A stretch of DNA of 64,000 bases. It comes from Treponema pectinovorum. Lineage in GTDB: Bacteria; Spirochaetota; Spirochaetia; Treponematales; Treponemataceae. The notes under the pieces are model-generated. The model did not search any database, was not told the DNA's origin, and saw nothing but the letters and a program-made list of their open reading frames with translations. The position numbers were made by a program, and so were the translations under genes. Positions 59,608 to 64,000 of the stretch are shown in pieces (within the stretch, counting starts at the first letter, position 1; each line of letters starts with the position of its first letter). The stretch covers positions 373,532-437,531 of the forward strand of contig NZ_UFQO01000003.1 in the NCBI RefSeq assembly GCF_900497595.1. The letters are read 5' to 3'.

Positions 59608-60885
59608 ATGAAAGAAAATTTTGAATTTGTTTCTGGTGGAGTTGCGGCGGCACTTGGTTTTACGGCAAGTGGAGTTTTAAACAAGATTAAATCAAATCGC
59701 ACAACTTATGATACTGCATTGATTTTTAGCGAAAGCATCTGCAATGCGGCTGGAATCTTCACTCAAAACCGTGTAAAAGCCGAATGCGTAAAGTTTACAA
59801 TGGAGCAGCTTAAAGACGGCAAAGCTCAATCTGTAATAATGAATTCTGGAAACGCAAATGCCTGCACTGGCGAGCAAGGCTTTAAAAATGCACAAAAAGA
59901 AGCACAGGCAGTTGCTCAAAAATTGGGAATCGAACAAAAAGACGTTTTGGTTTGTTCAACTGGAGTCATAGGGCAACAGTTGCCTGTTCAAAAAATTTTG
60001 GATGGACTTGACCAGAGCGTAAAACTCTTAAGCAAAACAGGCAACGAACAGGCACGCCAAGCGATTATGACGACCGACACTCAATATAAAGAAGCGGCAC
60101 TTAAAACGGTAATCGGCGGAAAAACCGTAACAATGGGAACAATGGCAAAGGGCTCTGGAATGATTCACATCAACTTGGGAACTATGCTTTCCGTTATAAC
60201 AACAGACTGTGCAATATCATCTTCAATGCTAAAAAAAGCGCTAACTCTTTCTGCTCAAAAAACTTATAACTGCGTTTCGATTGACGGCGACACTTCCACA
60301 AACGACACCTTGTTGATTTTGGCAAACGCAAAAGCTGACAACAAAGAAATAACAGAAGAAGGCGAAGATTTTGATTTGTTTTTGGAAGCTTTAACTGTGT
60401 TAAACACTCAAATGGCAAAAAAAATTGCAGCAGATGGCGAGGGAGCAACAAGGCTTGTAACCTGCACAGTAAAAGGCGCAAGTTCAGAAAAAGACGCACG
60501 CGGCCTTGCGAAAGCGGTAATAAGTTCAAACCTTGTAAAAGCCGCATTCTTTGGCGCGGACGCAAACTGGGGTCGCATATTGGATGCGATGGGCTATTCA
60601 TCTTTTAATTTTACTCCAGAAAAAACTTCTGTTTATTTTTTAAGCAGAGAAGGAAGCAAGCGATATTTTAAAGATGGCGTTCAAAATGGCACGAAAGAAA
60701 ATTCCATAAAAGTTTTTGAAGACGGAGTTCCACTCGATTTTGATGAAGAAAAAGCAAAAAAAATACTTTTGGAAGAAAGCGTTGAAATTTTAGTTGAATT
60801 AAAAGACGGAAACTGTGAAGGTTGTGCTTGGGGCTGCGATTTGACTTACGATTATGTAAAGATAAATGGAGATTACAGAACATAA
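59608..60885 (+). CDS. argJ: Bifunctional ornithine acetyltransferase / N-acetylglutamate synthase
   Basis: A protein of about 425 residues transferring acetyl from N-acetylornithine to glutamate (and possibly from acetyl-CoA). The motifs NSGNANACTGEQG, GVIGQQLP and TMAKGSGMIHINLGTMLS are present. The precursor self-cleaves before the conserved Thr, here Thr192 in GTML, giving alpha and beta chains. Later SIDGDTSTNDT and FGADANWGRILDAMGYS are also typical. ATG 59608 (MKENFEFVSGGV) is preferred over 59596; neither has a strong Shine-Dalgarno sequence. It is the first gene of the arginine operon argJ-argB-argD, controlled by the ARG-box-like sites upstream. Confidence 0.9.
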   Translation: MKENFEFVSGGVAAALGFTASGVLNKIKSNRTTYDTALIFSESICNAAGIFTQNRVKAECVKFTMEQLKDGKAQSVIMNSGNANACTGEQGFKNAQKEAQAVAQKLGIEQKDVLVCSTGVIGQQLPVQKILDGLDQSVKLLSKTGNEQARQAIMTTDTQYKEAALKTVIGGKTVTMGTMAKGSGMIHINLGTMLSVITTDCAISSSMLKKALTLSAQKTYNCVSIDGDTSTNDTLLILANAKADNKEITEEGEDFDLFLEALTVLNTQMAKKIAADGEGATRLVTCTVKGASSEKDARGLAKAVISSNLVKAAFFGADANWGRILDAMGYSSFNFTPEKTSVYFLSREGSKRYFKDGVQNGTKENSIKVFEDGVPLDFDEEKAKKILLEESVEILVELKDGNCEGCAWGCDLTYDYVKINGDYRT

Positions 60886-60962
60886 ATTTTTTGCCAGCAA
60901 AGAACAAAATATGAAGCTCAGTTTGCGGGCAATTTATCATTTTTTTAGAAGAGAAAATTACT

Positions 60963-61856
60963 ATGGAAGAAAAAAAATCTACAGAAGACCCACGATTAGA
61001 TAACAGTCATTGGAGCGATGTTTTGGTTCAGGCGCTTCCGTATTTTAGGCATTGGGTTGGAAAAACCGTCGTTGTAAAATATGGCGGAAATGCTATGCTC
61101 AACGAAGAATTAAAATCTGCGGTGATGAAAGACTTGGTTCTTTTAAATACGATTGGAATCAAAGTCGTTTTAGTTCACGGTGGAGGCCCAGAAATAAACC
61201 ACATGCTTGAGCGCATAGGAAAAGAGTCAAAGTTCATAAATGGACTGCGTTATACAGACAACGAAACTATGGAAATTGTTCAGATGGTTTTAACCGGAAA
61301 ATTGAATAAAGACATCTGCGGAATAATCTTACAGGAAGGAGGAAAGGCAGTCGGTCTTTCTGGAGTTGATTCAGCACTCTTGCGTGCAAAAAAAATCGAA
61401 AAAGATGGAGTTGACTTGGGCTTTGTTGGCGAAGTTACTCAAGTAAATCCTGAAATTTTGGAATCGCTTTTGGACGAAGGCTTTATTCCAGTGGTTTCTA
61501 CAGTTGCCTTGGGCGAGCAGGGAGATTTTAGTCGCTATAACATAAATGCAGATACGGCAGCGGCAAAGATAGCAGTAGCACTCAAGGCGGAAAAATTTGT
61601 TCAGTTGACGAACGTTCCAGGTGTGTTAAAAGATGTAAACGATTCTTCATCGCTTATTCAACGCATACACATGCAAGATGTACAGTCATATATAGACGAC
61701 GGAACTATTGCAGGCGGAATGATACCAAAAATAGAATGCTGCATGATAGCAAGGCGTGGCGGAGTTCCAAGGACGCACATAATAGACGGAAGAGTTCCAC
61801 ATTCACTTTTGATAGAAATGTTCAGCGACCGCGGAATTGGAACTATGATTTATTAG
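60963..61856 (+). CDS. argB: Acetylglutamate kinase
   Basis: A 297-residue amino-acid kinase phosphorylating N-acetylglutamate. [41 protein letters not shown] and [15 protein letters not shown] are the diagnostic segments. The N-terminal extension of about 20 residues (residues 12-30, [16 protein letters not shown]) is the helix found in arginine-sensitive hexameric kinases, so feedback inhibition by arginine is likely. It lies 77 bp after argJ. Confidence 0.93.
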   Translation: MEEKKSTEDPRLDNSHWSDVLVQALPYFRHWVGKTVVVKYGGNAMLNEELKSAVMKDLVLLNTIGIKVVLVHGGGPEINHMLERIGKESKFINGLRYTDNETMEIVQMVLTGKLNKDICGIILQEGGKAVGLSGVDSALLRAKKIEKDGVDLGFVGEVTQVNPEILESLLDEGFIPVVSTVALGEQGDFSRYNINADTAAAKIAVALKAEKFVQLTNVPGVLKDVNDSSSLIQRIHMQDVQSYIDDGTIAGGMIPKIECCMIARRGGVPRTHIIDGRVPHSLLIEMFSDRGIGTMIY

Positions 61857-61887
61857 CGTGGTAAAAAAAAATTAAAAAGGATTTTTT

Positions 61888-63057
61888 ATGGGAAGCAAAA
61901 ATGTAGTAAACAATTACGGTTCATTTGATGTAACTTTTGCATACGGCAAAGGCTCAACCTGTTACGATGTAAACGGCAAAAAATACATTGATTTTCTTGC
62001 AGGAATTGCGGTCAACAGTTTCGGTCATAATTTTAAGCCACTCGTAAAGGCTGTTCAAAAACAATTAAAACGCCAGATTCACACCTGCAATTATTTTACG
62101 AGCGATGTTGGACTTGAATACGCAGCTTCTCTTTTAAAAGCGAGCGGATTTTCAGGAATATATTTTGGAAATTCTGGTGCAGAAGCGAACGAAGCAGCAT
62201 TTAAACTTGCACGCAAATACGGTTTTTTAACTGGCGGCGAAAAGCGAAAGACAATCTACACTTTAGAATCATCATTCCATGGAAGAACTCTTGCAACACT
62301 CACTGCAACAGGACAAAAAAAATTTCATCCAGAATGCTTTGCACCCTATGCGCCAGGTTTTAAAACGATAAAAGCAAACGATTATCAGGCGATAAAAACA
62401 GCCTTTGACGATACAACAGCAGCCCTTATGATAGAGTGTATACAAGGCGAGGGCGGAGTTAATCTTATAGATAGCGAATGGGCAAAACAAGCCGCACATG
62501 AAGCGAGAAAAGCTGGAGCCTTGGTCATGGCTGATGAAGTTCAGACAGGTTTTGGACGGACAGGCACTCTTTTTGCAAGCGACTGGCTCGGTTTTGAGCC
62601 GGATGTTGTAAGTTTTGCAAAGGGAGTTGCAGGCGGAATTCCAATGGGTGGAATTTTATTCCGAGGAAAAGCGGCAGAAGTTTTTAAAGCAGGAGATCAT
62701 CAAAGCACCTTTGCAGGAAATCCATTGGCTTGCAGTGCAGCACTTGTTGTTCTAAAAGAACTATTAAAAGATGGATTTATGCAACGCGTTGAACAAAAAG
62801 GCGAGTACATAAAAAAGACAATAAAAAGTTGGGACAGCAAATTCGTAAAAGAAGTCAGAGGAAAAGGACTTTTACTCGGAATTGACATAGACGAAACAAA
62901 AAGTGCTGTTGAGCTTGAAACAAAACTCCTTCAAAACGGTCTTTTAACATCAACCGCAGGAAAAAACACTTTGCGTTTAGTGCCACCATTAAACATCTCT
63001 CAAAAAGAAATCGATTCGGGCTTAGAGATTTTAAAACAAACCTTACTGCAATTTTAG
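61888..63057 (+). CDS. argD: Acetylornithine aminotransferase
   Basis: A 389-residue PLP-dependent class III transaminase converting N-acetylglutamate semialdehyde to N-acetylornithine. FGNSGAEANEAAFKLARKYG, SFHGRTLATL, LVMADEVQTGFGRTG and the PLP-lysine segment SFAKGVAGGIPMG are conserved. It starts 31 bp after argB, with AAGG upstream of the ATG. Confidence 0.92.
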   Translation: MGSKNVVNNYGSFDVTFAYGKGSTCYDVNGKKYIDFLAGIAVNSFGHNFKPLVKAVQKQLKRQIHTCNYFTSDVGLEYAASLLKASGFSGIYFGNSGAEANEAAFKLARKYGFLTGGEKRKTIYTLESSFHGRTLATLTATGQKKFHPECFAPYAPGFKTIKANDYQAIKTAFDDTTAALMIECIQGEGGVNLIDSEWAKQAAHEARKAGALVMADEVQTGFGRTGTLFASDWLGFEPDVVSFAKGVAGGIPMGGILFRGKAAEVFKAGDHQSTFAGNPLACSAALVVLKELLKDGFMQRVEQKGEYIKKTIKSWDSKFVKEVRGKGLLLGIDIDETKSAVELETKLLQNGLLTSTAGKNTLRLVPPLNISQKEIDSGLEILKQTLLQF

Positions 63058-63122
63058 ATTTTCGCGTTAAAAACTTTTCTTGATGTGGAAGAACAGTCAA
63101 AAATTCTTTATAATTCGTGGTT

Positions 63123-64000
63123 ATGAAAAAGGGATTTGATAACGAAAAGTATCTTAAGATACAGTCAGAACACATAAAAGAAAGAATTTCTCAGTTTGGA
63201 GATAAACTTTATCTCGAATTTGGAGGCAAGTTATTCGACGATTTTCATGCAAGCAGGGTTTTGCCAGGTTTTGAGCCAGACAGCAAGTTAAAAATGCTGA
63301 TGCAGTTGGCGGATATGGCGGAAATAATAATTGTCATAAGCGCAAGCGACATAGAAAAAAATAAAATTCGAGGCGATTTGGGCATAACATACGATAAAGA
63401 TGTCCTTCGTCTGCGCGATGAATTTATGAAGCGTGGACTTTACGTAGGCTCTGTAGTCATAACGCACTATAACGGTCAGGAAGGTGCAAAAGCTTTTGCC
63501 CGTCGACTTAAAAAATTGAACATAAAATCATATTTTCACTACATGATAGAAGGCTATCCAAACAATGTAGATTTAATCGATTCTGATAAAGGTTACGGAA
63601 AAAACGATTATGTAGAAACCACACGCCCTCTTGTCGTTGTAACTGCACCAGGCCCTGGTTCAGGAAAAATGGCAGTCTGTCTCAGCCAGCTTTATAACGA
63701 AAACTGCCGTGGAATTAAAGCAGGATATGCAAAATTTGAAACCTTCCCAATCTGGAATCTCCCTTTAAAACATCCTGTAAACCTCGCATACGAAGCGGCA
63801 ACCGCAGATTTAAACGATGTAAATATGATAGACCCTTGGCATTTAGAGGAATACGGTGTAACAACCGTAAACTACAACCGTGATATAGAAATTTATCCAG
63901 TTTTGGATGCAATCTTCAAAGGAATTTACGGCGAAAATCCTTACAAATCTCCCACAGACATGGGCGTAAACATGGCAGGTAACTGCATAATAGATGACGA
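63123..64000 (+). CDS. DUF1846 family protein (partial, runs off window)
   Basis: An open frame from ATG 63123 continues to the window end (292 codons seen; complete members have about 500 residues). [70 protein letters not shown] and [19 protein letters not shown] identify DUF1846, a conserved family with a P-loop-like GPGSGK segment whose function is not settled. The ATG follows TATAAT (63109-63114) by 8 nt, a leaderless-type start with a weak -35 box. It lies 65 bp after argD but has its own promoter. Confidence 0.88.
   Translation, partial: MKKGFDNEKYLKIQSEHIKERISQFGDKLYLEFGGKLFDDFHASRVLPGFEPDSKLKMLMQLADMAEIIIVISASDIEKNKIRGDLGITYDKDVLRLRDEFMKRGLYVGSVVITHYNGQEGAKAFARRLKKLNIKSYFHYMIEGYPNNVDLIDSDKGYGKNDYVETTRPLVVVTAPGPGSGKMAVCLSQLYNENCRGIKAGYAKFETFPIWNLPLKHPVNLAYEAATADLNDVNMIDPWHLEEYGVTTVNYNRDIEIYPVLDAIFKGIYGENPYKSPTDMGVNMAGNCIIDD

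Noticed and set aside
1-64000. CRISPR array, insertion sequence with transposase, prophage, rRNA
   Set aside because: No regularly spaced direct repeats, transposase-like or phage-like frames, or rRNA sequence are seen.

Overview
The window reads as one chromosomal segment of a low-GC bacterium, most likely a spirochaete of the genus Treponema (probably host- or gut-associated). This is inferred from the A/T-rich codon use, the many lipoproteins with short hydrophobic signals, a Gld-type ABC operon, a DUF4954 protein, the FeoA-FeoA-FeoB arrangement, COG2984-type ABC genes and a CHASE-GGDEF protein. No database search was possible. There is no rRNA, CRISPR array, transposase or phage gene. One tRNA (Asn) is present.

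Layout. 1-2.1 kb: tail of an unknown gene, arginase (minus strand) and a lipid kinase. 2.3-6.7 kb: a minus-strand operon of ABC ATPase, permease, GldG-like protein and DUF4340 protein. 6.8-10.9 kb: a small membrane protein, then a thiamine ABC transporter (ThiB, ThiP, ThiQ) under a TPP riboswitch. 11.2-24.3 kb: one tightly overlapping nine-gene operon encoding five lipoproteins (two TPR-like, two with SbsA/Big_5-like repeats, one small), a TolC-like protein, a membrane-fusion lipoprotein and two different RND pumps, closed by a strong terminator. 24.5-27.9 kb: FeoA, FeoA, FeoB and a Cys-rich FeoB-associated peptide. 28.2-35.2 kb: a YafQ-type toxin-antitoxin pair, an AlkD-like protein, topoisomerase IV (ParE, ParC), a membrane protein and a YigZ protein. 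35.3-41.6 kb: a COG2984-type ABC importer whose binding protein is separated from its permease and ATPase by an opposite-strand CHASE-GGDEF, response regulator and histidine kinase cluster. 41.7-46.1 kb: a secreted esterase, a hypothetical protein, an isolated 39-residue basic peptide, a CHY zinc-finger protein, a biotin ECF transporter (BioY-BioM-BioN) with a BirA-like operator, and tRNA-Asn. 46.4-57.6 kb: DUF456 protein, 5-formyl-THF cyclo-ligase, a degenerate double M16 protein, DUF4954 protein, LeuA with a leucine attenuator, and an active/inactive M16 pair. 57.8-64 kb: GltX, then ArgJ-ArgB-ArgD behind two ARG-box-like sites, and the start of a DUF1846 protein that runs off the window.

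Regulation is unusually readable. There is a TPP riboswitch whose P1 helix appears to contain the thiB start codon, a leucine leader peptide with a terminator and antiterminator, a BirA-type palindrome over the bioY promoter, and an ARG-box pair over the argJ promoter. At least ten starts lie only 6-9 nt downstream of a good -10 box with no Shine-Dalgarno sequence, which suggests common leaderless transcripts. Other genes carry normal Shine-Dalgarno sequences. Seven intergenic gaps of about 240-320 bp are filled by GC-richer mosaic repeats sharing sequence modules.
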